Positions 1-12,448 are shown, numbered from the stretch's first letter. The stretch is 64,000 nt of DNA from Ornithodoros turicata (GCF_037126465.1 NC_088203.1:83204668-83268667); one strand, 5' to 3'. Notes: generated by a model not told the origin, from the letters alone. Made by a program: numbers and translations.

Positions 1-700
1 CCCTTGGAACCGGGTCACGTCACTCTATTCCAGCGTATAGCAACACCGAATTCTAGGCGCTGGAGGTGGGGGAGATTTCGCTCTCCTAGCCGATGACGGA
101 CCCCACTGAGACAAACTACGGCTCGCGAGGGAACCGGTTACGGGAACATCGCGGTGACCTCGCGGAGCAATACAGCACAGAAAACATAGTGCGCACGTGC
201 AATAGAATATTGAGGGTTTTTGGTACAATTTGAACTGGCTACCTCGCATTGGACAAGTGGGAATAAGTTTAGAGTTGGCCTCACTTCTCGATATTACAAC
301 AAAATTAATATGTAAGCGTCCCGCATTCTAAGTGGCTGATGATGCGCGACGTCAAAATGACGTGTCGCTATTGTCGTCAGGACATCGCAGGGCGGGGCAT
401 GAGGGCGAAAGAGTGCAGTGAATATTCAGTCGGTTTGAAGCCATTATTTACATTTTTGCGACAACATGTTTTTGAAAACGTTCACCGTCGGCAACGCATC
501 ACAATGTATTTACAAAAAGTGAGCCTCGTATACCTGTTTATTTCCCCTCTAAAAAGACGCTGAAAGTATACTTACTATACGTCCTCGTTTGACTACTATA
601 GGTGAAAATTTCCGAAATCCATGATACCGAGGCGTGATGATGATACCAATGTGCCTTCGTTCGGGGATTGAGAGGAACTCTTATGCTGACTTCTTTTATG
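1..700. other. No gene seen
   Basis: No recognisable protein, repeat or RNA gene. Frames are short and open on both strands. Confidence 0.4.
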
Positions 701-848
701 TCCGAACCGTTTTGTTGCGAACCGGTTACAGCTATTATTTTTTACGGTTCTGGTCCGGTTGTGGTTCAGCAGTGTCATAAAAATTTCGGTTCGGGTTCGG
801 TTCTGGCAAAAATAACGGTTCGGGTACGGTTTTCGGTTCGACACCCTG
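701..848. mobile_element. GGTTCGG-array element, copy 1
   Basis: TCCGAACCGTTTTGTTGCGA, then repeated CGGTTC(GG) motifs. The first 29 bases resemble the start of the copy at 63375. Ends not resolved. Confidence 0.5.
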
Positions 849-1246
849 CTTTTAACTGCGGGCCGTTGCTGGACAGAAACAAAAAAAAAATATTGATACC
901 ACCCGAATGTGTCAATGGCACTCGATTTCATCCCGAATTAGATATTTAAAAATAGCACCCGATCCGCTCTTTGAATCCAGGAAAGGCATTTAAACCGAAG
1001 AGTCCGACTCTATTCATGTAGATATCCTGAATGACAACTTCACAACTTCGCCAGCTCTTGCTGTGGGGTACATTCTGATGTAGGACATAGGCGGTCCAAC
1101 ATATGGTACGTGGGATGCGTTTAATTGAGAGACAGGGGCGCGGTGAATGACCAGAATCGATTTTATTCCTCGTCGTATGTGTATCGGAGCACATTATGCA
1201 CGCGATTCGGGTCGCGCTCTGATGAATCGCACGCTCTTGAACCACG
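849..1246. other. No gene seen
   Basis: Unique-looking DNA between a GGTTCGG element and the first MITE. Short overlapping frames only, no splice pattern. Confidence 0.4.
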
Positions 1247-1493
1247 CACTCTTAAAACATAGCTTCGCCACATAGCATGCTGAAGGCCAACCACTGTACA
1301 GAGTGATACCTCTATCGCTCTTGATTTGTGGGAAGGCAGGGCGTACGCCTTTTTGTGACAATTAACATTTCTGCATAAGTTCACAAAAAGGCGTACACCT
1401 CCCGTTTTCAACACATCAGGGGAGAGAACGATGACATTCGGGATGATGGTTGGCTAGGAGCGTGCTATGTGGTGAAGTTCATTTTTAAGAGTG
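1247..1493. mobile_element. Foldback MITE family 1, copy 1
   Basis: Termini CACTCTTAAAA and TTTTTAAGAGTG. The two halves are near-complements around a short loop, and each half carries GGCGTACGCC or GGCGTACACC. Imperfect in the left arm. Confidence 0.75.
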
Positions 1494-1502
1494 ATGGAGG
1501 CC

Positions 1503-1868
1503 ATCACAGCGCGAAATGATACCGTTGTCAAGTCTGATTTGTGCAAAGCGCGGAGCGTACGCCTTTTTGTGCAATTTACGTTTTCCTCAGACGCTGTAAG
1601 ACATGTGTCGGCACGGTTCCCTTAGAAGTCGGCCCAGGATGCACATTCCCCCAGAGCGTTAGTCGTGACGTTGTCAACCTCTGTGAGGCCGACAACGACG
1701 AGTTCTTTCAGCACTACCACCACCACCACCTTGCGCAATTTACACAGCTTTCAGTGTCCTAAAAAGGCGTACGCCTCCCGATTTCAACAAATCAGAGGAG
1801 AGAAGATATCATTCGGGACGATGGTTGGCTCAAAACTTGTTACGCGGTGAAGTTCTTGCTTGGAGAGT
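1503..1868. mobile_element. Foldback MITE family 1, copy 2, split by a SINE
   Basis: Left part 1503-1579 and right part 1735-1868 match the two arms of family 1 (GCGTACGCCTTTTTGTG ... AAAGGCGTACGCCTCCCG). The SINE at 1580-1734 sits in the loop. The far left end is missing. Confidence 0.65.
1580..1734 (+). mobile_element. tRNA-derived-type SINE, 5'-truncated
   Basis: Contains GAAGTCGGCCCAGGATGCAC and TAGTCGTGACGTTGTCAACC and ends in ACCACCACCACCACC. It is flanked by a 9-base duplication GCAATTTAC (1571-1579 and 1735-1743), so it is a real retroposition event into the loop of a MITE. Confidence 0.7.
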
Positions 1869-3697
1869 ACGGAACCCCCCGCGGTCTTGGCGTTAGGTCC
1901 AGTCAAATTTCGCAGCCATGGTGTCATTTTCTTCCTAGTTGACAACTGACCTATTGCAAAGCACACGCGAAATACTGGCGCAGATTGACTGCTATGCGAT
2001 GGAATACATGACCAGAGCAGACTCCGGATGTTGAGAGTATGCTGGAATTTCCTCTCTGGGAAAAGGCGAAAACGTCATTCCCTACACCACCAATCAGAGC
2101 ACGGCATTGAGAAAGGGGATACCGCGGCGGTGCGCGCGTCTGGACGGCGCCTTTCTCCTCTGAGCGAGGCCCTCTCACTCCTCCTTTTAGAGAGTGATGT
2201 CACGCTGATCTCGTTGTCGCCGGAGCTTCCGCTGCTGCTGAAGCAGCGCTGATCTTTAAAATTCGTTTATGTAATATTTAACCACTTTCCGGACGACAAA
2301 ATTAGCCAGGTAGATTGTCGGCTGATGCTGAACATAGTGGTATCCGTTTCACAGATGGGTTTCTGGACGCGACCATCCCTGTAACGAGCGATCTGCTAAT
2401 CACGCGTGGCTGGGAGATTGGTCTGTCCTGGGACGACTTCATGTGGAACGCTAGCCAGTGTGATAGGCGGTTATACTCTATAGACACACGCGATGTCTGA
2501 ATATATAGCCTTGCTTGGAAAACTTTTCTTCATGAGGACTTTCATTCATTCATTTGCTGGAACGCCTAGCCTGAGGTGGCATGCGCACCTTTTGCGTGCA
2601 GACATACTTAGTTCAAGAGCTCACGATACATCCGCACACAGTATTCATGTCTCTAGTAGCAGCATAGAACAGTTCATCAAAGAAGCATACCTTCGTTTCG
2701 AACACAACATGAATGCTCCGCTAGCAACTGCAGCTCTTGCGAAACGACTTCGTAAGAAAACGCGAACAATTCCGTGGAAGCTTGCGTATATCCTAACGCT
2801 TACCAAAGAAGCAACACATTCAAACAATGTACACAAACTGAGACTCGCCAAATCCGTCCAGAACAGGAATGCATCACCGGAGAGAATGCAACTTTGTTTG
2901 CGAGCGTTGCTATATTTGAAAATGACTCATCGAGGACTATACACGAATGCATTGTGTATGAACCGGCGGCCCTTCTGCGGGTCAGTTGCAGCGGCCGCCG
3001 AGGCTATTTTTACCGCTACGCTGGCTATACTTAGCCTCCCCTGTTACATCAGCATTCTGCTCAGCTCGGGCCCACGTGGAGGACAAAACGCGCGGTTTCC
3101 GATTGTATAGGTTCGCGCGCACAAGGTGTGCCATAACCGGAGTCTACAAATAGACACTGGAATCAGCGATGCTCTAAAGGTCCCTACGAGAGCAATATAG
3201 CTCCGTACACAGCAGAAATACACGCCTTTCAGTAACGCTCTGTACCGTGTCCCTGATTGATCGTGAGACCTGCTTCAAAGCGAAGCTCAACATCGTCAGG
3301 GGTCGTCAAATACAGCAACATACATGGACGATCTATCGTCTGAGGACACTTGTTGACAGTTTCTCGACAGGTGTCCCCGCGTTGGACAGCGACGTCGCAA
3401 CGATGATCCACAAGAAATCGACTTTCCGCAAGACTTTCCGGTAGCTAAGACTGGCCGGTGCGGGTGAGGTTACATCCGCGGATCCGCACTATACATCCTG
3501 GGTCGCGGATAGAAATACATATAACGTCTTAAAATACGCGCGGGTAAAGTGCGGTTAAAACTGCCCAGCTCTGCGGTGCGTTTATGTTACATATCGGGTA
3601 GGCACGCGGATGCGGGTATAGAGTTTATTCACTGGCGTCATCCCTCCAGAGGACACTAGCTTCGAAAAAGCGAAATCGCCGCCATGATGTAGGGCCA
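1869..3697. other. No named gene; one long unrecognised frame
   Basis: A 205-codon + frame (2493-3110) and a 61-codon frame (2315-2500) are open, but competing frames on both strands overlap them and neither resembles a known domain. They are listed here as unassigned, not as genes. Confidence 0.35.
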
Positions 3698-3973
3698 CAC
3701 TCTAAGAAAAAAAGGGTGTGAAAAGGTGATAACTTCTATAGTTACCACCTATAGGTCAACATAGCTTCTGATGAAGGGTGTAAAAGGGTGCTAAAAGCAA
3801 TTATCACATACCCAAATTGCTGCAAAAGGGCGTACGCCCCCCTCGCTCACCCAATCAGAAGCACACTATCATTCGTAGGTATAACAGGTAGAACTTCGCA
3901 ACCTTTTAGGCACAACAAGTGCGACAACTATTACCTCTTAAGTGTAACTGCCCCACCCTTTTTTCGAAGAGTG
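3698..3973. mobile_element. MITE family 2, intact copy
   Basis: Ends CACTCTAAGAAAAAAAGGGT and CCCTTTTTTCGAAGAGTG; the inner part contains GGGCGTACGCCCC and AATTATCACATACCC. It shares CACTCT ends and the GCGTACGC core with family 1 but not the rest of its sequence. Confidence 0.7.
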
Positions 3974-4310
3974 GCATCGAAGCTTGGTTCCGATTTTCTT
4001 TCGCTGCCATACGCTTTTTAGGGGTTTGTCAACGTTGAAAGCATGGAAATTACTTCAAGATGGTACAAATAATATTCACACGAAACTCGACCCTCCTCCC
4101 CCCCCCCCACACACATTCCCATTTTTTTTTTCTTTATCACACCACATCACATCACAATATTCACACGGTACAATAATTTTGAAAAACTAAAATGTACGGT
4201 GAATGCCATGTGCGTGAAGGCCTGGACAGTCCGGACGGACCTACATTATGGCGGCAAATCTGCTAGCAACCGTGGCGCTCTACCGAGGATACGTCATGCG
4301 GTATACCCTA

Positions 4311-4552
4311 CACTCTTAAAAATGAACTTCACCGCATAGCACGCTCCTAGCCAACCATAATCTCGAATGATATCGTTATCTGCCTTGATTTGTTGAAAAC
4401 GGGAGGCGTATGCCTTTTTTGTGACACTTATGCTGTTGTCACAGAAAAGGCGTACGCCTCCCGTTTTCAACCAATCAGGGCAGATAACGATATCATTCGA
4501 GATGGTGGTTGGCTAGGAGCGTGCTATGCGGTGAAGTTCATTTTTAAGAGTG
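4311..4552. mobile_element. Foldback MITE family 1, best copy, TA duplication
   Basis: 242 bases, almost a perfect hairpin from CACTCTTAAAAATGAACTTC to its complement, flanked on both sides by TA (4309-4310 and 4553-4554). The central loop is about 15 bases. The TA duplication points to a Tc1/mariner-type source of transposase. Confidence 0.85.
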
Positions 4553-4829
4553 TATGCTGTCAGTGTTATCCGCGCTCGTCTCTACTTATGACCAAGGTTC
4601 CGCGTTTTCGGCATTTATTCCAGGGGAGATTCGGCGGGTGTTTTTCTACTTTTATGTGTTTTGTCAAATTCGAACATTTTCGGCATTTTAAAACGTTCGC
4701 GTCAAATAGATGCCGAAAAATAGGCAGCTATGACTCATGGAAGCAGGGCGGCTCCAACCCCATAGACCCAGGAATAAAAGTGTTACAAGGGAAGGTCATT
4801 CCCTGTGCTAAAGGCTGGCGCCTCCACTG

Positions 4830-5355
4830 CGCTCTAAAAGAATAGGGCGTGAAAAGGTAGTAACTTCTATAGTAACCACCTAGGTCAACATAGCGTCTGA
4901 TAAAAGGTGTAAAAGGGGTGTAAAAGCAATTATCATATATTCAAATTGCTACGAAAAGGCGCGCCCCCCTCGCTAACCGGATCAGAAGCGGTAACCGTAC
5001 ACTGTTAAAACAGAACTTCACCACATAGCACGTTCCTAGCCAACCATCATACCGAATGATATCATTCTGTGTCATGATTTGTTCAAAACAGGGGGGAGGC
5101 GCCTATCTGGGACAAGATAATCTGTCCCAGATAGGCGCCTCCTCCCATTTTCAACAAATCAATGCACAGAATGATATCATTCGGTGTGATGGTTGGCTAG
5201 GAGCGTGCAATGTGGTGAAGTTCTGTTTTAACAGTGTATCATTCGTGGCAGAGGGTGAGGTAGCAGGTAGAACTTTGCAACCTTTTAGGCACCACATATG
5301 CGACAACTATTACCTCCTATAAGGTGCAACTACTCCACCCTTTTTTCTAAGAGTG
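4830..5355. mobile_element. MITE family 2, copy interrupted by family 1
   Basis: Same order of segments as 3698-3973 (GTGAAAAGGT..AACTTCTATAG, CAACATAGC, AAATTGCT, CCTTTTAGGCACCA, CCCTTTTTTCTAAGAGTG) with the MITE 5000-5236 inserted at a TA. Removing the insert leaves about 287 bases. Confidence 0.72.
5000..5236. mobile_element. Foldback MITE family 1, copy nested in family 2
   Basis: Termini CACTGTTAAAACAG / CTGTTTTAACAGTG, flanked by TA at 4998-4999 and 5237-5238. It interrupts the family 2 element 4830-5355: the uninterrupted copy at 3698-3973 shows the empty site (CACACTATCATTCG). Confidence 0.85.
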
Positions 5356-5383
5356 TGGGCGGTTTTCCCCGCGTTCCACCATA

Positions 5384-5633
5384 CACTCTAAAAATAGAAC
5401 TTCACCGCATAGCACGCTGTGCGCCAACCATTGCCGCGAATGATAGGGTTATCGCTTTCGATTTGAGGAGAGAGAGGTAGGCGTACGCCTTTTTGTGACA
5501 ATTACCATATATCCGAATTGTCACAAAAAGGCGTACGCCCCTCTCTCTCCTCGAATCAGAGGCGATAACCCTATCATTCGTGGCAATGGTTGGCTCACAG
5601 CGTGCTATGCAGTGAAGCTCTGTTTTTAGAGTG
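5384..5633. mobile_element. Foldback MITE family 1, copy 5
   Basis: Near-perfect hairpin of 250 bases with CACTCTAAAAA ends, GGCGTACGCC in both arms and a loop around ACCATATATCCGAAT. TA precedes it; the right flank reads CA. Confidence 0.82.
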
Positions 5634-6435
5634 CAGGTAACAAGGTGAAGGGAAAACAAAAATCTGATGCCCCGGAGGAAAAAATGCAATTTGGGCACCG
5701 GCGTTTTCGGCATGTAGCACCACATGCATCAGTATAATTCGGAGTTTTTCGGAATGTGCCGCACTTCAAAGAAAATATTCGGCGGGTGGTCTTAGTGATT
5801 TTTAGGCAAACGCCGGAAACGCAGAACCCTCCTTATGACTAGGCAATCTAATTCCGGAAACTAACGAAACTGATATTGAATATGGTGCTGGATAGCAATA
5901 CTGTAATGGCTGCACTTTTCAAGGAAGGGTTTTCCTCTCACTCGAGTGTCCGAGTCGTGACATATACCCATAGATGGATGGTGGATCTGGCTCTCCAAGT
6001 CCAGCTGTGATTCGTACTGAACCAGATCTGGGAACCTGTAGACGGATTCGGTTGACCCTTGCCCGGACCTGGCTTACCGGTTTCGGGTTTACAGTTGCCC
6101 GCCGCATAGCATAGTTTCGGAATCCCTGGACAGGTGCATGATACATAGCGTGTCGACGAAGCCCCCAAAGTGGCGTCAGCAGCGCCTCCTCATTGGCTTT
6201 CTTGGGTAACGTGACCCTTACGGGGCTTCCAGAAAGTTAAAGCTGGTCCCCTGTTCACACGTCACCTGCGCACCACGCCTTTCTCTTGTCTCCGTTCTCC
6301 GCTTCATTCCTCCGTGGTAGCCATCAATACATGCAGGTCATTTTAAGACAAACCATGTGGACAAGACATTGCATTACCAAGCGAGCCTTGCGGTGATAGG
6401 CTCCAGAAAGTGGAAGGTTATGGGTAAGGTAGTGC

Positions 6436-7561
6436 TTACAAAAAAAGTTTGCTACTGTCTATAGACATTCTATAAATAAGACACCTACGAACCTCTGGTC
6501 TGTCTATAGAGATCCTATATACGATGTTAACACATTTGAATAGACAACGAACTGATAATTGGCACACCACATTCTATAGAACGTCTATTTATTTCACCAA
6601 TGGACAGTCTATACACGCGTATTTTAGCCTCTTTATACATAGTAGGCACGCAGCCCGTATTAAAAATCGCAAGAATTTCTGAGAAAAAAATACTTAGCTA
6701 CTGTCTATACAATTTCTATAGAACATGATGGAGGTCCTATAACTACTTGCAAAAGAATTACTACTTAAACCACAGGTTTTGAGTACAAATCAGAATTTTT
6801 CCTTCTGACATACATTTGTATCTTTTTTTGTCAACCTCTGCCACCACACAGTTCATTTTCTCCCGCCCCTTTTCTTTGTTGGTTTCCCGGACTTCCACTG
6901 ACGGACAATGGGTTTGAAATCGAAAAACAAACAAACAAACAAAAAATAAAAGGATACCAGGGCTCCGAAGTTGAAAAAGCACAGAAGTGACGCTTTCTCC
7001 CTAAGTAAGAACAGAAAGTGTTTGTTTTGAGAGCTTCCGCGAATCCGACAGACTTGCTCGCCTTTAAGTAAAATCCAACGGTGGCGTGTCTAAGATTAAA
7101 TCAATTACACACACAAATAACGGTGAAGTGAGGAGTAGCTTGGAGTATTAATTCACCATCACTATAATATCTGTGTTTCTTACTTATTTTGGTTTGAGAC
7201 ACTCACTAGGTCCATAGAAAATCAAGCATACGCAGTGCCACACAAACGCGGGTTTCCCTCTCTTACTCGCAATAAACGGTCCATGTATAGACATTGTGTA
7301 TTTCTATGTACTTCCTACAGACACATGTATATACACAACTTATCGAGAAGTTGTGTATATACATGTGTCTGTAGAAAGTGTATAGAATGTTTATACAACT
7401 CGTGTATAGAAAGTAGAAAGCAGCACTGGTTAGAAAAATCATAGCTTGTCAATAGGACTTCTATACAGCTTCTTTAGATTTAGTGGAGAGAAAGTAGCAG
7501 TACTAGATACAGTCTATAAAATGAAGTTAGGAATTCTATAGACAGAAGCCAACTTTTGTAA
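6436..7561. mobile_element. 1.1 kb DNA element with TCTATAGA motif arrays
   Basis: Ends TTACAAAAAAAGTTTGCTAC / complement of TTACAAAAGTTGGCTTC, each followed by TGTCTATAGA. Variants of TCTATA(GA) recur many times in the outer ~300 bases of both sides and are rare in the middle. No transposase ORF is present, so it is non-autonomous. Confidence 0.6.
7315..7374. repeat. Perfect 27-bp inverted repeat, 6-base loop
   Basis: Arms 7315-7341 and 7348-7374 are exact complements (CTACAGACACATGTATATAC...); the loop is ATCGAG. It lies within the right motif array of the TCTATAGA element. Confidence 0.9.
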
Positions 7562-9179
7562 GGGATATGCGTCATGGGCGCTCCCAGGATTTTTTCCTTT
7601 TTTCAGGGAAGGGCAAGGAGTGTCTAAGAGGGAGGGGGATATGTTTATTAGAAAAGAAAAAGGAGGAAAAATAAATGTTAGCCAGGCGAAGAACCAGCAA
7701 AGGCGGGGAGGGGGGCAAGTGTGCAACCAAGAGACACTAGACAACAGAATGACAACAATCGAAACCTCTGATATTCAGATGATCCGGTGGGTAAGATACG
7801 GACTATTATGACGAATGAGTTGAAATCATGGACGATGTATATGTGCGAGTAGAGAGTGCACAATACCCTACGACATTTTTCCCTCTGCATAGGATAGATG
7901 ATAGAGTTGGGAAAAACCACGTGCCTCTAACGAGGTCTCTACTTCGCAGTAACACAATTCCTGAATTTCGGAAGCAGAGATATAGGTCACCGAACAGAAA
8001 CGGCGTTAACGAGATGTCCGTATAGCCTTTCGAGATTCGAGATCGACTGCCCCACTGAAACGAACACAATTCACGCCATTTAGCAGATGAGGAAAAATGG
8101 GCGCAGCAGGTTTCTGAAACAGCAGCCGGTGCATTCCAAGGATGACATAAACCGAACGCCACCTGCCTCTTTTTATCGGGGCATTGCAACCTGCACGCTC
8201 TTGGTGGCAGCTGCACAACGCATGATCCGGGCTCCCCCAACGGACGAACTTCACAACTCAAGGCCGTTCGTACCTGTCGTCAGTAGCACTTAGGATTGAT
8301 TCCATCAGCGATGTTCCAGATTGGCCTACTTATTGCTTGTCTCGACCTGGCAATCGCGGCACACAATGAATAGCGCGTATCTATCAGCGGCACACGTATA
8401 GCACAAACTGTAACAATTTAGATTGAGATGAAATACTGTAATCATACCATCGGTCCTACACTCCACACAGGAATGACGACATATATACTATTAGTCTGAG
8501 TTTTGTAATAATTTGAACTCCTGAACCCTCAACTGTTCAGCGGCTGCCAAATGTGGAAGGTTCGATGTGTCAAAAAAAGAAGAAGAAAAAAAAAACACAC
8601 TTTAATACGTGTCTTTCTCCATTGTTTCTCCCTTGTCTTTCTCGAATGTACCGGTCTTATCTTCACACCGTGTTCCCCGGCACATTCCCCCAGGGCGAAA
8701 GTCGTGACGTTGCCCACCTACGTGAGCCCTATCACTATCACTATCACCACCACCTCAAACCATAAGCACGTTCCTTTTTTGACGCTTCAGTTTCAGTATA
8801 TAGCGCTTTTCAAATGCGATGTCATATCGACTGTGCGGGCTTATGCTTGTCGTGTTTCGAGGTTAAATAACCAAAACACTCATTTGAGAGGTTTGCTATC
8901 GCGTCCCATTGCCAGCCTTTCGGACTGTACAGTGGAAACCTTACCGAGTACAACCTCCAACCACGGAAGGATGGAGAACATGCTGGAGGCCCCTTGTGGT
9001 CAACAGTTCTCGTGAGGTACCGCGTTTCACATTAAAACACGATATCACACTCATCCTTCGTCTGTTAAGGCAGTTAAGTGCGTCTTCGTCTTTCACTGTT
9101 GACCAGTAATCAGGCGTTCAGCCGGAACCGACAAAGTTGAAGCTAAATAGATCTGTAATGTTTTTAGCTCGCAGTCTTA
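7562..9179. other. No gene seen apart from a SINE fragment
   Basis: Begins with a partial MITE-like edge (ATGGGCGCTCCCAGGATTTT at 7574) and contains the SINE at 8650-8757. No coding support. Confidence 0.35.
8650..8757 (+). mobile_element. SINE fragment, same family
   Basis: CACATTCCCCCAGGGCGAAA, GTCGTGACGTTGCCCACCTA and a tail of TATCACTATCACCACCACC match the copy at 1580-1734. Confidence 0.6.
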
Positions 9180-9428
9180 CACTCTTAACAACGAACTTCA
9201 CCACATAGCACGCCGAAGGCTAACCATTGTAGAGAGTGATACCTCTATCACTTTTGATTTGTGGAAAGCGCGGGCCGTACGCCTTTTTGTGACAAATAAC
9301 ATTCCTGCGTATGTGCCACAGAAAGGCGTACGCCTCCCGTTTTCAGCAAATCAGGGGAGAGAGCGATTGCATTCGGGATAATAGTTGGCTAGGAGCGTGC
9401 TATGTGGTGAAGTTCATTTGTAAGAGTG
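9180..9428. mobile_element. Foldback MITE family 1, copy 6
   Basis: Begins CACTCTTAACAACGAACTTC after TA and ends CATTTGTAAGAGTG. The arms have diverged more than in the 4.3 kb copy. Confidence 0.78.
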
Positions 9429-9466
9429 TGGGACAGGACTATCACCGCACCACACGTTCCTAGCCA

Positions 9467-9738
9467 TCGCTCTAAAAACGGAGCTACATCACATAACACG
9501 CTCCTGGCCAACCATCATCCCGAATGCCAACGTTCTCTCCTCTGATTTGATGAAAACGGTGGGCGTACGCCATTTTTGTGGCAATCATGAACTGCGTAAT
9601 GTCACAGAAATGGCGAATGCTCCGCGTTTTTGGCTATAGGAGCGTGCTATGTGGTGAAGTTCATTTTAAAGGCTGTATCATTCGCGGCAATCGCTGGGGC
9701 ACAGCGTGCTATGCGGTGAAGTTCCGTTCTTAGAGTGT
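9467..9738. mobile_element. Foldback MITE family 1, two abutting degraded copies
   Basis: A copy at 9467-9674 (GGCGTACGCC mutated to GGCGAATGC in its right arm) is followed directly by the right half of another copy ending TTCTTAGAGTG at 9738. A short fragment of a further left arm lies at 9440-9466. Confidence 0.65.
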
Positions 9739-12448
9739 GTAACTGTGAGTCCTAAAGTAACAGTTAAAAAAAAAAGCTTGCTCACGAGAGAAGCTCTACT
9801 CACTGCGCGACCTGTCACGACTGCCGAACATTTCAAGACCAATCCCTTACTCTTCAGGAATATCTCAGGCACGGCACCCCACCTGCGCGCACTCACGCAC
9901 TCCAAGCAAGCACGTCACGTACACGCACGTGCTCTGATTTACTGCGTGACGTCATTCGGCGAATGTACACAAAAACCCTATAGCGTTCTTAGCGCGAAGT
10001 GCACGTGCAAACGCAATGACGCGCCAGAATATACGAGCGTGACGTCACAGGTGACATCAGGAGAAGAGATGTCTACGTGAAGCCACGTGGCCGGGGCTCC
10101 GAGTCTCATCAGCAGACACGATCGGCGTGCGTTGCCGCCAAGACGATGATCCGAGACTTTGTGCCGGTTCCCTGTGACCCCCCATGGACACGTAAGTCAG
10201 TGGAATTTTCAACCGGTGACGCCATGTCCGTTACTTTTAGTCGCTTTTAAGCGCGTCAGAAATTAGGGCAACGTGCGACTCGCGCAGGTCGCATCTGTCA
10301 AGTCTATTTCGTTGATGAACAGTATAGGTCGTCCCTCGTCACTGACTGTCGTATAGAATATCGAACGTTCTTTATATCTAGAGCTGTGTACCGAATCATT
10401 TACTGTTCGGACCGGACACAGATCCAAAACGTTTCTCAATCTGACAGGTGTCGCAATGGGCATCCACAACGAGCTGTCATCAAGGGCGTCCCCCATCGGG
10501 GATACTGTCCCTCTTCTTCCGTACTCCGGCGGTATCAACGTCAGAAGAGGCGCAATTTAAGTACTGCAAAACCCTCTAATTTCACCTAATCCGAAATTTT
10601 CGCGAATCGAGTTCAGGGATATATTCACGACCGCTAAATTTCGCGAGCTCCTCAAACTCTTCGAGCTCCTCCTTCTCTGCTTTTGAAATTTTCGCGTGCC
10701 CCTAAAGTTCGCGAATTTTCTCGATTCGCGAAATAAACGGGTTTTACAGTATTAGGGGATCCGCAGAGAGATGTCAAAAATGAAGTCGCCTCCTCAATGG
10801 TGCGTGCACAATGGATATAAAACAATGAAGCTTTCTATGTTCATCGCGGCACAAGCTTTCATACAGCGGTCTATGTCCGTGAAGGTGCATAATGAGAGTT
10901 CCTTTAACGCAGCTTTGCAACTTGCAGGTGCACGTGCTGCATCTCGTGCGAAATGGACTGTCAAAAGGTGTGGCTACTTTCTGAATTGCGTTATGTTTGC
11001 GTGGCAGGACAATTTTTCTTCGAATGGGCCCTGTCACAAATCCATCGCGAGAGGGTGTGGGTTGACATTGAACAGTGCGGATTTGTGTGTGTTGGAGTAA
11101 AATATATTGATAAAAGAATAGTAATGAGTGCAATAACAGCACAATACTGGCACTCTAAACCGAACTTTGCGGGACTGCGCGTCAACCCGTCTGTTCATGG
11201 CCCGTTGGGTCTTCGGGAATAACGGGAAGTAAAGATAAAGAACACCCCGGGGTGTCGGCAATATACGGGACGCAACACAGGGCATTAAACCAACCAGTTT
11301 CCCGCTAAGGCCTATACGGAGCCGGACCTGCGAACCGGAGTTCTATTCAAGTCACCTGCCTGACTGGAACCAGAACCCTCTCTATGACTCATCAACCGGA
11401 ATGCCGAGAAAAAATATGGCTTTACGAAGCCGTAGTTCTGCACCTACCACATCTAACGACACAAAAGCCGTTCCACGACCAGCCAGCAGAACTTGTCTCC
11501 CAACGTTCATGCAGGACCACAAGGTCCCCCCCCCCCTCGTCATAACTACCCCACCCCAGTAAAAGAAGATAAAAAAGAAAGAAAGAAAGAAAGAAAGAAA
11601 AGGTGGCGTGATGTTAGCAGGCACCACCAGGCAGATGGCACGCGCCAACCCGTGGTTGCCAATTGCGGTCCCTTCAATAGAGCCCCCATTCGGCAAAACC
11701 TGAAAGGGCGAGCTGTACCCCTCACCAAATATTCGCCGGGTGTTCAGCCCATGGGGCGCGTGCGATGCCCCGATATCGTTTTCGTGCACGGACGCCTGGT
11801 AGTCTGGTCACGAGACTTAAAAGAGACACCTGGCGGTCAAAATGTGCTCGGTATATATATTCGTCGCTTGTCGGGTGGAGAGTAGCTAGCGGTGGAGACG
11901 GTGCATAAATTCCCGAAAAAATCGGGAGGCGCCAGAAAAATAAGTATTGTTTCTTGTGGATTGGAAGAACTGTTTATTAGGCCAAATGTAAGTAAATGAA
12001 AAAAAAAAAAAGTGCGTCGACAGCGATATCTGGAAGCGCCATCGATGTAATGCGTAGCATACGCGGCAGAGGCATTTCTGGCTATCAGTATAGCTTGACT
12101 CGCTTACCTGCATACGCAGTTCAATTCACAGCACATCGTTATATAGGATCGTTATATACGTTCTTTTTTCATTTGGCAACAGAACAACGTTGTTAATGGT
12201 ACATTTAAAAGGTATGCGAGTTAGAGATGGATGCGTTCATAAGTAGTAGCATACGAGTTTTGCTCGGTCTTTCATTTCAAAGTCCTTGTCTTGTTTGCGT
12301 CAAAGTCTTGTCATGCTTTTATTCCTCAAACCAACATATTTTAAACCGTGGATGAGTAGCAATAGCTAGAATCAACCTTTTTTCACATGGCAGTGACTGG
12401 AACATATTATGTGCGCCGTACTGCACATACGGGAACCGATTATTTAAG
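9739..12448. other. No gene seen
   Basis: GC-richer stretches (9780-10250) with open frames on both strands, one MITE (10562-10751), a GAAA run near 11577. No recognisable product. Confidence 0.35.
10562..10751. mobile_element. 190-bp MITE with TTCGCGAA motifs
   Basis: TACTGCAAAACCC at the left and GGGTTTTACAGTA at the right form a terminal inverted repeat of about 24 bases. TTCGCGAA/TTCGCGAG recurs inside. Probably a TA-target element. Confidence 0.65.

Noticed and set aside
2493..3110. 205-codon + strand ORF as a gene
   Set aside because: Opens with no recognisable domain, overlaps other open frames on both strands, and lacks a supported promoter or splice context.
4390..4845. 151-codon ORF across the 4.3-kb MITE
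   Set aside because: It reads through the second half of a palindromic MITE and into flanking DNA; the translation is a by-product of the repeat.
9180..9738. CRISPR-like array from repeated GGCGTACGCC units
   Set aside because: Repeats are in inverted pairs within separate transposons, with no regular spacers, and the genome is animal.
11493..11885. 130-codon ORF containing KKERKKERKK
   Set aside because: Produced by a GAAA microsatellite; no domain and no conservation evidence.
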